Shown here: piece after piece, positions 39,774 to 49,930 of the stretch | Numbering within the stretch: the stretch's first letter is position 1 | How the letters are laid out: each line of letters starts with the position of its first letter | Source: Gammaproteobacteria bacterium | GTDB taxonomy: Bacteria > Pseudomonadota > Gammaproteobacteria > JAADGQ01 | NCBI GenBank assembly: GCA_015490755.1 | Contig: WFXF01000086.1 | Coordinates: 1-64,000 of the forward strand | Reading direction: 5' to 3' | DNA: 64,000 nucleotides | Program-made: the position numbers and the translations under genes | Notes under the pieces: generated by a model | The model's input: only the letters and a program-made list of their open reading frames with translations | The model's database searches: none | Told to the model about the DNA's origin: nothing

Positions 39774-40217
39774 TTAACCGCCACCAGGCATGATATAAAC
39801 CATACCCTGTACATTCGTTGAACTCGCGGCTGTACCACCAATAGAGCCTACTCCGGTAAGCTCAAATTCATAACCTAAATCACCTATACTATTTCCTAGC
39901 ACAATGGTTTCACCCAGATACTCCAAGGAAGCACTACGGCTCACCGCATCACCTTCCTGGTGATATGCTATCGTCGTATCGACACTATTAATTGAATTTG
40001 TATAAACAGTATCGCTACTGGTACTTATAAATTGTTGAATAGCCGTCTCTGCCGCCTGAAACGTTATTGCCTTCTGCTGGCTGTTTGCAGCCATTTTTTC
40101 CTCTATTGTTGTCCTTTCCAGAGCCGTTAATCCAATCAGTGTCATAACCAGTAGCATCAATAAACTGGCAATCAATGCGATACCTTGCTGTTTTTGGATA
40201 GAGAAACTTTTCATCAC
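39774..40217 (-). CDS. pilX: Type IV pilus minor protein PilX-like
   Basis: KQQGIALIASLLMLLVMTLIGLTALERTTIEEKMAANSQQKAITFQAAETAI. Confidence 0.9.
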   Translation of the reverse strand: MMKSFSIQKQQGIALIASLLMLLVMTLIGLTALERTTIEEKMAANSQQKAITFQAAETAIQQFISTSSDTVYTNSINSVDTTIAYHQEGDAVSRSASLEYLGETIVLGNSIGDLGYEFELTGVGSIGGTAASSTNVQGMVYIMPGGG

Positions 40218-40256
40218 AAAACCTGCTCAGTTAAGGAACATTCAAAAAAACAGTTT

Positions 40257-40979
40257 TCAAATTCGATTACGTAACATGACTGTTGAAACAAAAACACGAC
40301 GCAACTTGCCATCATCAGGAGGAATATATGCACCTTCATTAAGTAGACTGAATGCTTTCTGCCTTGCTCCTACAGAGTCTGACGAAGCAAATAACAAAGC
40401 AAAACGCACGCTCACTATGCTGTTCCAGTTGCTTGCCCCGCCCGTAATGTTATCCGCGCTACGATAATAATTTGCAACACCGTCTCCATCCGTATCCATA
40501 CCATAAAGTGCATGAAACTTTTCAACATTCTCTGCAAGCTCCATTGTATTGCCACTGTTGCCACTGCATTTAAGTATCGCTGAATCTAACCGATAATGAT
40601 TGATCGTGACTCTTGAATAACCCTGTTTCAGTGGTGTTGCATTACCTGTGCAATCGGCCAATGATTCATATTTAATCGCTAATTGATCGCTACCCTCACT
40701 GCTATTATTGGATGTTTTATTATCAGAAATATCGAACGCTAATGCTTCACCAGCACCTTCATTTACGCCTAAATTTCCTTGAGGATAACCTGCATGACGA
40801 AGATCACGTGTAATAAAATGAATTGCAAAGCGTGCATCATCCTGAATTTGGGATATCGCATCTTGCAAAAGAAATGATTTTTTACTGCTAATAAAAACCT
40901 GCATTGATCCAGCAAGAAGAATAATTCCAATCAACATGGATATCATTGCCTCAACAATGCTGAAACCATGTTGCTTCAT
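40257..40979 (-). CDS. pilW: Type IV pilus minor pilin PilW-like
   Basis: KQHGFSIVEAMISMLIGIILLAGSMQVFISSKKSF. Confidence 0.9.
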   Translation of the reverse strand: MKQHGFSIVEAMISMLIGIILLAGSMQVFISSKKSFLLQDAISQIQDDARFAIHFITRDLRHAGYPQGNLGVNEGAGEALAFDISDNKTSNNSSEGSDQLAIKYESLADCTGNATPLKQGYSRVTINHYRLDSAILKCSGNSGNTMELAENVEKFHALYGMDTDGDGVANYYRSADNITGGASNWNSIVSVRFALLFASSDSVGARQKAFSLLNEGAYIPPDDGKLRRVFVSTVMLRNRI

Positions 40980-41545
40980 GGCAATACATCCAGATTTATA
41001 CACCCTTTATTTTCAGGGCAATTTCCATCAGATAATTGATCCCAATCACCTTTTTCCCAGATCACTTGCAGGGTATGTATTGATGCAGGGCTGCAATCAA
41101 TGCCATCACCCGTATCACTATCCTGACAAATAATATTAATCTCGCGACCTAATAACAGATCCTTTGAGCCACAGTACACTTCATACGCATCAAAAGTAGC
41201 CATTTGTGATGCAGCACATTCTGTGGCATCAGTTTCCTTGTAATCACTGCAATAATCAATTACCGAACCATCATAACTCTTTGCATCACAATCAAATTTT
41301 GTAAAGTCGATATTGGCATACAGCTCGCTATCCGCAGCAACTACATTGGCATGTATACGCTCACTTAATTCATTGGCAATGTTCACGGCCTGAAACCGAC
41401 TATATGCCCCCTGATTATTATTTAAAGCACTGAGTTGCATGCTTGATGCACCCAGCAAACCAATCGATAGCACCAGTAGTGCAATCAATGCTTCAAACAG
41501 ACTGAAACCAATCTCTTTTTTCAAAATCAAGTGTGAGTCATTCAT
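40976..41545 (-). CDS. pilV: Type IV pilus minor pilin PilV-like
   Basis: EIGFSLFEALIALLVLSIGLLGASSMQLSALNNNQGAYSRFQA. Confidence 0.9.
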   Translation of the reverse strand: MNDSHLILKKEIGFSLFEALIALLVLSIGLLGASSMQLSALNNNQGAYSRFQAVNIANELSERIHANVVAADSELYANIDFTKFDCDAKSYDGSVIDYCSDYKETDATECAASQMATFDAYEVYCGSKDLLLGREINIICQDSDTGDGIDCSPASIHTLQVIWEKGDWDQLSDGNCPENKGCINLDVLP

Positions 41546-42057
41546 TAACTACACACCAAAGCATGATCTGTTTTCACTCGACCTGACGGTGAAAGAGTCA
41601 CTGTTCGGCCTTTTTCACCAACACGGCTGTCACACACTTCCAAAACCATCGGCATCATTGGAATGAGAAAACCTTCGGCGCTATAACGCACAACACTAAT
41701 ATCGTTTGTGCTATCCAGCCTGCTTTGCTCATCTGAACTCATGAACTCTTTGATCACCTCTTCTCCAGCGGTGAAGTTTCCATCATTATTAGTATCTACC
41801 CATATTTTCCAGCCTCTACCCCATTCGTTACCATTATCACTCGATTCAAGTGCTACCACCCCCACAGTCACGTCTCTCTTTGCGGCTTCACTACGAGCCA
41901 CATGAAATGCTGAGACCAGACTGTTCGTCTGGGCAACAATAGAATTATTCATTACCATAGTACGAAAGCTGGGTGTTACAATGGCTGACAAAATAGCTGC
42001 AATCACAAGTGTGATCACTAATTCAATCATGGTAAAACCGATATTTTGTTGTCTCAT
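41545..42057 (-). CDS. GspH/FimT family pseudopilin
   Basis: MRQQNIGFTMIELVITLVIAAILSAIVTPSFRTMVMNN; likely start at internal ATG. Confidence 0.9.
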   Translation of the reverse strand: MRQQNIGFTMIELVITLVIAAILSAIVTPSFRTMVMNNSIVAQTNSLVSAFHVARSEAAKRDVTVGVVALESSDNGNEWGRGWKIWVDTNNDGNFTAGEEVIKEFMSSDEQSRLDSTNDISVVRYSAEGFLIPMMPMVLEVCDSRVGEKGRTVTLSPSGRVKTDHALVCS

Positions 42058-42233
42058 TACTTCAATAAAACCTAATGCATAACACAAAAATCCCTTACAT
42101 GAAAAAGCTATAAAATCCATATTTTTCTTAAATAGAGATATCGGAAATTATCAAATTCACCTTTAGTTGCTTAATTTGAATTGCGTCCCAAAACAGTGTT
42201 TGCATCAATTAGACTATCCTTAAAACTTCAAAG

Positions 42234-42402
42234 CCAAGAGGCTGTCGGACTTAGGGAATCGTAGCGAGGCGAGTGGGAAATCAAGGAGGGTTTTTCGGTA
42301 TTTTGAGGCGAATAGTGGATCTATTTAACGAAAAAAAACCGGAAAAATGGACTGATTTCCCGCCGCTGTAGTAGATTCCTCCTAAGTCCGACAGCCTCTT
42401 GG
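42234..42402. repeat. MITE-like palindromic element, family A copy 1 (169 bp)
   Basis: 22-bp perfect terminal inverted repeat CCAAGAGGCTGTCGGACTTAGG; arms pair imperfectly; central GAGGCGAATAGTGGATCTATTTAACGA. Confidence 0.85.
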
Positions 42403-42424
42403 GGAACGACACGGAATAACTACA
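42402..42424. repeat. Half copy of family B element
   Basis: ggaacgacacggaataactaca matches other family B arms. Confidence 0.4.
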
Positions 42425-42427
42425 AAA

Positions 42428-43780
42428 ATGCCTGAAATCGCAACTCAGCACCATCAAGAACGCCTGCAACTACTCACCGAAACATTGGAGAGTGGTGCAT
42501 TAGCCAACGTGCGCCAGATGCTCCATAGTTTGCATCCCGCTGAAATTGCTCACCTACTGGAATCACTGCCCGTTTACGAGCGCGAACTGGTCTGGAGCGC
42601 GATCAGCAGCGATCATGAAGGTGACGTACTAACTCATGTCAGTGATGATGTGCGCTCTGCCCTGATTGATGAAATGGATACACAGAAGCTGGTGGCAGCG
42701 ACTGAAGGGTTGGCCACTGATGACCTTGCAGATATTTTGCAACAGCTTCCCGAAGCGGTGATTCAGGAAGTCCTGCAATCTATGGATGTACAGGATCGCC
42801 ATCGCCTGGAAACCGTCATGTCGTACCCAGAAGATACGGCTGGTGGATTGATGAATACGGATACCGTGACTGTACGTAGTGATGTCACGCTAGAAGTGGT
42901 CATGCGCTACCTGCGCCAGCGCGGTGAATTGCCTGATACTACCGATAAATTAATTGTAGTGGATCGTAATGATGCCTATCTTGGTGTATTACCACTTAGT
43001 GATCTACTCACCCAATCACCCACTAAACAAGTGGCATCCGTTATGAAACGTGACGTGCAAGCACTGCCTGTTAACACTCCTGTTTCTAAAATCACTCACC
43101 TCTTTGAACATCGCGATCTGATTTCTGCACCAGTTGTTGATGAACATGGCAAACTACTCGGCCGCATAACCATTGATGATGTGGTCGATGAAATTCGTGA
43201 CTCTACAGAGCATTCAATGCTGGGGATGAGCGGACTGGATGAAAATGAAGATATGTTCGCACCTGTGCTGGTCAGTGCCCGGCATAGAGCAGTCTGGCTG
43301 GGGCTTAATTTGCTGACCGCTTTTCTTGCTTCCTGGGTCATTGGGCTGTTTGAAACCACCATTGATAAAATAGTTGCACTTGCCGTATTGATGCCCATTG
43401 TTGCAAGCATGGGTGGCATTGCAGGCAGCCAGACACTCACCCTCGTGATTCGTGGCATGGCGGTTGGCCAGGTTGGATTTGCTAATGCTTCACGCGTGTT
43501 TACCAAAGAACTTGGTGTTGGCTTCATTAATGGTGTGTTATGGGCAATCGTAGTTGCTACGATTACCGGGCTCTGGTTTGACCCGCAGATCGGCATGATC
43601 ATCGCAGCTGCCATCATAATTAATATGGTTATTGCAGCAGTAGCAGGGGTTATGATTCCGCTATTACTGAAAAAATTTGGAGCTGATCCTGCTCTGGGTG
43701 GTAGCGTCATGCTCACAACCGTTACCGATGTGATCGGATTTATGGCGTTTTTAGGGCTAGCAACATTAATGTTGCTATAA
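42428..43780 (+). CDS. mgtE: Magnesium transporter MgtE
   Basis: MgtE N domain, CBS pair, TM domain with PIVASMGGIAGSQTLTLVIRG. Confidence 0.95.
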   Translation: MPEIATQHHQERLQLLTETLESGALANVRQMLHSLHPAEIAHLLESLPVYERELVWSAISSDHEGDVLTHVSDDVRSALIDEMDTQKLVAATEGLATDDLADILQQLPEAVIQEVLQSMDVQDRHRLETVMSYPEDTAGGLMNTDTVTVRSDVTLEVVMRYLRQRGELPDTTDKLIVVDRNDAYLGVLPLSDLLTQSPTKQVASVMKRDVQALPVNTPVSKITHLFEHRDLISAPVVDEHGKLLGRITIDDVVDEIRDSTEHSMLGMSGLDENEDMFAPVLVSARHRAVWLGLNLLTAFLASWVIGLFETTIDKIVALAVLMPIVASMGGIAGSQTLTLVIRGMAVGQVGFANASRVFTKELGVGFINGVLWAIVVATITGLWFDPQIGMIIAAAIIINMVIAAVAGVMIPLLLKKFGADPALGGSVMLTTVTDVIGFMAFLGLATLMLL

Positions 43781-43800
43781 AACCAATTGCAGCCGATAAC

Positions 43801-43965
43801 CTAGGAGCCTGTCCGAGAATGAAAAGTCTACTGCGGAAAATCCATTTCGGCCATATTTGGTGTAAATTTTCGTTAAATAGAACAACTATTCGCCTCAAAT
43901 TTACACCAAATATGGCCGAAATGGCTTTCCCTCGCTACGACTTCCATTCTCGGACAGCCTCCTAG
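43801..43965. repeat. MITE-like palindromic element, family A copy 2 (165 bp), inverted relative to copy 1
   Basis: CTAGGAGcCTGTCCGAGAATG terminal IR (1 mismatch); internal 28-bp perfect arms CCATTTCGGCCATATTTGGTGTAAATTT; central TCGTTAAATAGAACAACTATTCGCCTC. Confidence 0.88.
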
Positions 43966-43992
43966 AAATATATTTACACTGGACTCTCCATC

Positions 43993-45201
43993 ATGTTAGA
44001 TATTTTTATTGGCCGACAACCCATATTTGACCGAAAACTTAATGTAACTGCTTACGAACTTCTGTTTCGAAGCAGTGAAAAAAATAGTGCCGATGTTATT
44101 GATGGTGATAGCGCAACTTATCAACTTCTAGCCAATGCGTTTATTGAAATTGGCCTGGATAAAATCATTGGCCGACATGATGCTTTTATTAATGCCACTC
44201 GAAATTTTATTGTTGGCGCATACCCACTACCGATTCCGATAGAGCGTGTCGTCATTGAGGTACTGGAAGATATTGAAATCAATAACGAACTGGTTGAAGC
44301 ACTGGAGCAACTTTCTAATAAAGGCTATAGAATCGCTTTAGACGATTTTGTCTATCACGAGAGTCTGAAACCTCTTGTTAAAATCGCTGATTTGATAAAA
44401 ATTGATATTTTGGCACTCGATAGACCTACAATTACCGAACATGTAAAAATACTACGCAAACTGGGTATCAAAAAATTATTGGCAGAAAAAGTTGAGACTC
44501 AGGATGAATATGATTTTTGTGAAAAATTAGGTTTTGATTATTTTCAGGGCTATTTTTTCGCTCAGCCCAAAATTATAAAAGGTAAAAAATTACCTACCAA
44601 CCGCCTCAATACTATTCAACTCATCGCGGCACTACAAAACCCTGAAACAGAGATACAGCAATTCACAAGAATCATCAGCCGTGATGTCACTCTCAGCTTC
44701 CGATTACTGCACTATCTTAATTCTGCATTTTTTAATTTGCCAAAAAAAGTCACTAACATTCAAGATGCAATTATTTATCTGGGTCAAATAAATATTAAAA
44801 ACTGGGCAACATTAATCGCCCTGACCAAGATTGATAATAAGCCGAATGAATTGATTTTAACGACTTTGGTACGAGCTAAAATGTGTGAGTTATTAACTCA
44901 CAAAGTAGGCCAGGAAGAGGAATCTGCATTTCTTGTAGGCCTGTTTTCATCATTGGATGCACTACTGGAAACACCCCTTCAAGAAGTTGTTTCAACGATT
45001 CCATTAGCTGATCATGTAACGAGTGCCATCCTTAACAAAGAAGGAATTATGGGTGAAGCACTTCAATGTATTTTAACTTATGAGCATGCAGACTGGGATC
45101 TGGCAAAATTTTGTGACCTTTCACCTACCGAATTAACAAGTTGTTATGCAGAGGCCATCCAATGGTCAGAAGAGACCATGAAAGCCATGCGCGGCCACTA
45201 A
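43993..45201 (+). CDS. EAL-like plus HDOD domain protein (YuxH family)
   Basis: FIGRQPIFDRKLNVTAYELLFRSS; IALDDFVYHESLKPLVKIADLIKIDI; HDOD helices SFRLLHYLNSAFFNLPKKVTNIQDAIIYLG. Confidence 0.88.
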   Translation: MLDIFIGRQPIFDRKLNVTAYELLFRSSEKNSADVIDGDSATYQLLANAFIEIGLDKIIGRHDAFINATRNFIVGAYPLPIPIERVVIEVLEDIEINNELVEALEQLSNKGYRIALDDFVYHESLKPLVKIADLIKIDILALDRPTITEHVKILRKLGIKKLLAEKVETQDEYDFCEKLGFDYFQGYFFAQPKIIKGKKLPTNRLNTIQLIAALQNPETEIQQFTRIISRDVTLSFRLLHYLNSAFFNLPKKVTNIQDAIIYLGQINIKNWATLIALTKIDNKPNELILTTLVRAKMCELLTHKVGQEEESAFLVGLFSSLDALLETPLQEVVSTIPLADHVTSAILNKEGIMGEALQCILTYEHADWDLAKFCDLSPTELTSCYAEAIQWSEETMKAMRGH

Positions 45202-45261
45202 ATAGATTAAATCATTAGCCGATAAGAAAAAGTAAGCGTATAGCCAATAACAAAGGTCACA

Positions 45262-46068
45262 ATGCTTCATTCGGCAATTAATAACAATCGATTACTCACA
45301 TCAGTACCATTTGTTTTTCTGACAATCGCCAGTATAGTTATATATCCATACAGTACAATAAAAGCCTCAGAAACAAACTCATTCAACATTAAAACTGTTA
45401 TAAAAGACACCTCATACCCTTGGTATGAAAAAGCACTGGATACCGTTTATGAAGTGAACGGCGAACAGGGAAAAACACTGGTTTTGATACGTGGTAAACC
45501 GTATACTTTCAAAGTAAACACTGGCCTTAAACATGACCTCTACTTTTCAAATAATGAATCAGGACGTGGGACTGGAGTCATCACTGAAGGTATCAAGAAC
45601 CAATTTATACATAAGGGAATTATTCACTTCACACCCACCCAATCCACCCCCAAAGAGCTTTACTATCAATGCCAGAACCACCCCTATATGGGCGGAAAAA
45701 TTTTTGTTATTGATGAAGGTGAGAGTTTCTCCCCTCCTCCCGTAAACACCGTTGCCATAGCCCAGGAAAAACAAATAACCAGGCACAACAAGCAGGCTAA
45801 ATCTACAGAAAAAGCAACACCTCAAAGAATAGCACAGCAGCGCGTAGGTCAAGCCAATGCAACCCTTAATGCCAGCGCTGAACGTATTGCCAACAGTCAA
45901 AATGACAAGGCAAAAGCGCTACTCAACCGTGCCTGGTCAATTGCAGAAGATGCTGACGCATGGCTCGCTGGAGGTGATATTATCGCAGCCACAGAGGATG
46001 CAGATATCGTGTTAATGCTTCTTGACGCAGCCGAGCAAAAACTGCTGGAAACACAGAATCAGCAATAG
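45262..46068 (+). CDS. Secreted cupredoxin-like protein with C-terminal helical region
   Basis: KHDLYFSNNESGRG..ELYYQCQNHPYMGGKIFVIDEG resembles type-1 copper site C-x2-H-x2-M. Confidence 0.6.
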   Translation: MLHSAINNNRLLTSVPFVFLTIASIVIYPYSTIKASETNSFNIKTVIKDTSYPWYEKALDTVYEVNGEQGKTLVLIRGKPYTFKVNTGLKHDLYFSNNESGRGTGVITEGIKNQFIHKGIIHFTPTQSTPKELYYQCQNHPYMGGKIFVIDEGESFSPPPVNTVAIAQEKQITRHNKQAKSTEKATPQRIAQQRVGQANATLNASAERIANSQNDKAKALLNRAWSIAEDADAWLAGGDIIAATEDADIVLMLLDAAEQKLLETQNQQ

Positions 46069-46279
46069 TTCCTCATAATTCTTTATCTCTTATACCCTCT
46101 TCACTCTCATAACCATGTGTTATTTATTGATTTTATTTTTGCACAGTAAACAATGTGATTTTTCACTATTAAGAGTTACGAAAACAGCGTCGATATGGGA
46201 AATGCTGCACTATTTTCAAGGTAGTATTTTCTACCCAGAAAGTGGTGCTTTTCATTTATTGATTTATGAGGAAAGTACA

Positions 46280-49200
46280 TTGAAACAAGGAAAAAGGAAT
46301 ATATTGGCAGCTGCCGTTTCATCTGCTCTGTTACTCTCAGGATGTAGTGATATCGCGTCTGTTGTCGATGAGATTAAAAAGACACCTGATAACAACAATC
46401 CTCCAAATGACAACTCAAGTAATCAACCATACTCCGGCAACTCAATTATCAAAGGGTTAATCTCACTTTCATCACTTACCCGATCAGATTACGATAGCGC
46501 TACCACCAAAAGCATAACAAGCAGAGCATTTTCACGTACTGCCGATAACCCTGCAAATACACCTGATAATGCCATTGTCAAACTTTATGTGGTTGGACCT
46601 GATGGTGAACTTCTAGATACCAATATCGATTGTACTTTCACAGGTGAAGATGACAGCAAAGGAAATCCAGGCTATCAGTGTGATGATGTCGCCGACGGCC
46701 TGCACTATGTTGTCAAGTTTATCAAATTGATTGATGGTGACAAAGCCATTGAGATGAAAGTTAATGTTGAAGTACCGCAAGGTCAAATCAATATAGATAG
46801 CCCGGAAATATCACCTCAATCAACGGTTGTTGCTGACACAATTGTGAATGCCATTCTATCGGCTACAGCAGGGCAAGATATCGATCAAGGTGTTATTGAT
46901 AGTATTATTGACTCTGTAAAAGCAGCCATTATTGGCCTGGTAGAAAATGGAGCAGTGCAAATTCCATCCATGGTCACTGAAGCACCTAAAGATGAAAAAG
47001 GCAGCTACATTAACGATATTAATGATTTAAAAGGAAAAAAAGAGGTTCAGTTTGCAGAAAATGAGCTGATGGAGTCTGCTGCCGGAACACTTCTTTCAAA
47101 CGAAACAATTACTAATGGCCTTGACCTGGTTAAGGTCGATATTGATCTCAAAAAGCTTGAGGGCATTGAAACAGAGTCAGATGAAGGTAAACGTCAGTTC
47201 ATTAAGCGGATTTTTAATGAGTTACTGGGTGATAATGATATGCCCCGCTTTTTCTCTGACTTCCTCGGCGCTCAATACATTGCCGGCAAAACAACAGATT
47301 TAAAAAGCTTGTTTGATGCCATCTCAATTGGATTACGCCTTGATCCACAGTTTGGTGATATTTCTGATCTCAAACTGACAAAAAATGGTGCCATGACTGC
47401 CTTTGAAAACAGGCTTGAAGAGATTTACTCGCTTTTTGAGAGAAAAGCCAGCAATGGATTCACTGAGGATGACAAAAAGAAACTGGCAAAAGTCCAGGCT
47501 GTTATTCCCGCTGCTTTTTCAAGTGACGAGTGGCAAAATGTAACGCTGTCACTTGATGATGAGTTCAACATTCCACAAGCCATTGTCTTTACGATTTTCA
47601 TCACCGATGACTATATTAGAAATGCTTTTAAACAATCTGCAGGAGATGATCTGGACGCTGTAGTCTCAGCCGAAAAAGACGAAAACGGCATCGTCAATGT
47701 AGAAATGAATGACCCTGTCGATTTTGACCCGATGCATTTTGATCCAAACTTTCAGGAAACCGGAGAAGGCCAACCTGGCCTCATGCAATTGCTGGGCTTC
47801 TTTGACAAAGAAAATATCGATAACCTGACTGGCATTGATATTTTTCGCCTGGATATCATGACCGATAAAACATGGATTCCCTCAGAGAGTGACATGGGTC
47901 AAGAGTATGACGTACTGCGAGCTGAAGTCAGCATCAGTGATATTACAGCAGCAGCGACAATGATTGGAGCACCTGAATCGGGAACAATGCCTCCACAACC
48001 CAAAGCACTCACTGTAATTCTGGAGTACCCCGCCAGCACAGGTATGGAAAGCATAGAATTGATAGATCAGGAAGAACTATTTAATACCTATAATGATATG
48101 CCTCCCCCAGGAAGTTCTATGGATAATGCTGTACCAAAAAGTGAACATCCTCCTGGAATGGCAGGAGACCCACGAGGAGGAAGCCCAAGCCTTGAAAGGC
48201 GCTTCGTACTCGACCCATGGATGATGAAACAAAAAGAGGCAGGAAATTCTGGAATGCCAACAGAGCTGACACCTGATGATATTATTTCTGATTTCACATC
48301 GGGTATTTATACCATCATAGTTAAAGATGCCGATGGTAACGAACTGGAGCGCCGTGAGTTCAAGAAAAAAGTACTCATTGGTATGCAATATGCCAGCCCG
48401 CGCCTGACCTCTCCCAACGGTATGCCTCAATGGCCTGTTGAGTGTCAATTCAGCACCGAACCATGTACAGAATTTGACAAGAAAATGCAGGAGTGGCAAG
48501 CCAATGGTGGTACGACTACTTTTGCACCTGAAGAAGGAAAAGATAAAGCCAAAGTCACACTCAGCTGGGAACGCCCTAAAGTTGAACTCCCTGATGGTAT
48601 AAAAATCGCCTACTCATTAAATGTTGGATTTAATAAAGGCTGTGATGAACAGGGCTGTAATTGGGAGCTGATCTATGACTCCTGGCAAAATGGCAGATTG
48701 CTGTTTGGAACTTCATTCACTCTACCCACTCCTTTAGACCAAACAAGTCCTGCTAGTGGTACAGATTACAACGTCAATGTCTGTGCTCAATTCATTGATA
48801 CCGAAACAGGTGATGAGATTGGACAGGGTGGTTGCGGTCATGCCAACTTTTTTGTTGGAGAACCTCTTGACCTTAGTGCAACATTTGATATTAAAGGTCA
48901 AGTACCAACTGGACTGGAAGGCCCTTGGAAGGTTGCACTCATCTCTGAAAAGTTAGATGAAAATGCTCTATTTGGTGGCTGGACAACTACAGTTCATCAA
49001 ATTTCTGATATTGATGAAGGCCAATACTTACTCACACCTACGCTGGGAGATTTTATCAATGGTGAAATAATGCCTCCGCAGATTATTCTTTTTAAGGATG
49101 ATGCTGACAAAATTGGGGAAGTCGAAGAACGTGAAACGCGATTCTGGCCAAACTGGGAAGAAAACATCCGGTTTGAGGCTTGGGGAGGTATTCTGCGTTA

Positions 49201-49777
49201 TGTCAAAGAGAACCAACCTGATCCTGATTCTGGAAAGCCTGATAACTTCAAACGTAAAGAGATTGTTATTACGGGTGGTGAATCCTTGATTGGCCCCAGC
49301 TTCCTTTATCTGAAAGATGATCCTTTTTTTAATGGCGAAGAGCTAAGTGGTGAAGATATCTTCGGCAACAATATCATTGATATGCCGGAAGAAGGTTACC
49401 CTGGGTCTGGTACGGCTGATAACCAATATGGTGTGGAGTATCAAGAGCCTGGTACAGAAGGAGCTAATCCTGATAGTGAGCAATATGGTGGCACACTGCC
49501 TGCTGAGGAAATTCATGAACCTGGTACAGATAAAATGCAACCTGGCGGAGAATTTTCTGATATGCCGGGAGAAGAGTACCCTGAATCTGGTGCAAATGAA
49601 AACCAACAATATGGTGTGGAGTACCATGAGCCTGGTACAGAGGGGGTAAACCCTGGTGGTGATCAATATGATCCTGGTACGGATGATACACTACCTGAAG
49701 GAGATGTTTATGAGTCCAGAATGGATGAAATGCAACCTGATGGAGAATCCCCTGATACAACGACACAAGCAATTTAA
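46280..49777 (+). CDS. Very large putative lipoprotein (TTG start)
   Basis: In-frame TTG with GAGGAAA SD; LKQGKRNILAAAVSSALLLSGCSD lipobox; C-terminal degenerate repeats. Confidence 0.7.
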   Translation: MKQGKRNILAAAVSSALLLSGCSDIASVVDEIKKTPDNNNPPNDNSSNQPYSGNSIIKGLISLSSLTRSDYDSATTKSITSRAFSRTADNPANTPDNAIVKLYVVGPDGELLDTNIDCTFTGEDDSKGNPGYQCDDVADGLHYVVKFIKLIDGDKAIEMKVNVEVPQGQINIDSPEISPQSTVVADTIVNAILSATAGQDIDQGVIDSIIDSVKAAIIGLVENGAVQIPSMVTEAPKDEKGSYINDINDLKGKKEVQFAENELMESAAGTLLSNETITNGLDLVKVDIDLKKLEGIETESDEGKRQFIKRIFNELLGDNDMPRFFSDFLGAQYIAGKTTDLKSLFDAISIGLRLDPQFGDISDLKLTKNGAMTAFENRLEEIYSLFERKASNGFTEDDKKKLAKVQAVIPAAFSSDEWQNVTLSLDDEFNIPQAIVFTIFITDDYIRNAFKQSAGDDLDAVVSAEKDENGIVNVEMNDPVDFDPMHFDPNFQETGEGQPGLMQLLGFFDKENIDNLTGIDIFRLDIMTDKTWIPSESDMGQEYDVLRAEVSISDITAAATMIGAPESGTMPPQPKALTVILEYPASTGMESIELIDQEELFNTYNDMPPPGSSMDNAVPKSEHPPGMAGDPRGGSPSLERRFVLDPWMMKQKEAGNSGMPTELTPDDIISDFTSGIYTIIVKDADGNELERREFKKKVLIGMQYASPRLTSPNGMPQWPVECQFSTEPCTEFDKKMQEWQANGGTTTFAPEEGKDKAKVTLSWERPKVELPDGIKIAYSLNVGFNKGCDEQGCNWELIYDSWQNGRLLFGTSFTLPTPLDQTSPASGTDYNVNVCAQFIDTETGDEIGQGGCGHANFFVGEPLDLSATFDIKGQVPTGLEGPWKVALISEKLDENALFGGWTTTVHQISDIDEGQYLLTPTLGDFINGEIMPPQIILFKDDADKIGEVEERETRFWPNWEENIRFEAWGGILRYVKENQPDPDSGKPDNFKRKEIVITGGESLIGPSFLYLKDDPFFNGEELSGEDIFGNNIIDMPEEGYPGSGTADNQYGVEYQEPGTEGANPDSEQYGGTLPAEEIHEPGTDKMQPGGEFSDMPGEEYPESGANENQQYGVEYHEPGTEGVNPGGDQYDPGTDDTLPEGDVYESRMDEMQPDGESPDTTTQAI

Positions 49778-49796
49778 AATCACCTGAAATGCAATG

Positions 49797-49828
49797 TTGA
49801 CCCGGCTATTTTTCTATAGCCAGGTCAA
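49797..49828. other. Strong stem-loop downstream of large lipoprotein gene
   Basis: TTGACCcGGCTAT-tttct-ATAGCCaGGTCAA; no U-run directly after it. Confidence 0.55.
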
Positions 49829-49832
49829 CCAC

Positions 49833-49870
49833 GGAACGGTTCTAAAATAACTGTATACAACTATTTTATG
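49833..49870. repeat. Degenerate half copy of family B element
   Basis: ggaacggttctaaaataactgtatacaactattttatg. Confidence 0.45.
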
Positions 49871-49930
49871 TTTGCTCTCTAGCGTTAAGTTACTCAATAA
49901 TAAAATTAAGTAATCTTACACCAAACAACA

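Noticed and set aside
43096-43716. 206-aa minus-strand ORF
   Set aside because: Antisense to mgtE; low-complexity shadow ORF
42234-43965. mgtE as cargo of a composite transposon
   Set aside because: Flanking elements contain no transposase, have diverged ends, and no outer target duplication was visible
48077-48499. 140-aa minus-strand ORF and 49343..49772 antisense ORFs
   Set aside because: Shadow ORFs opposite the large lipoprotein and its repeats
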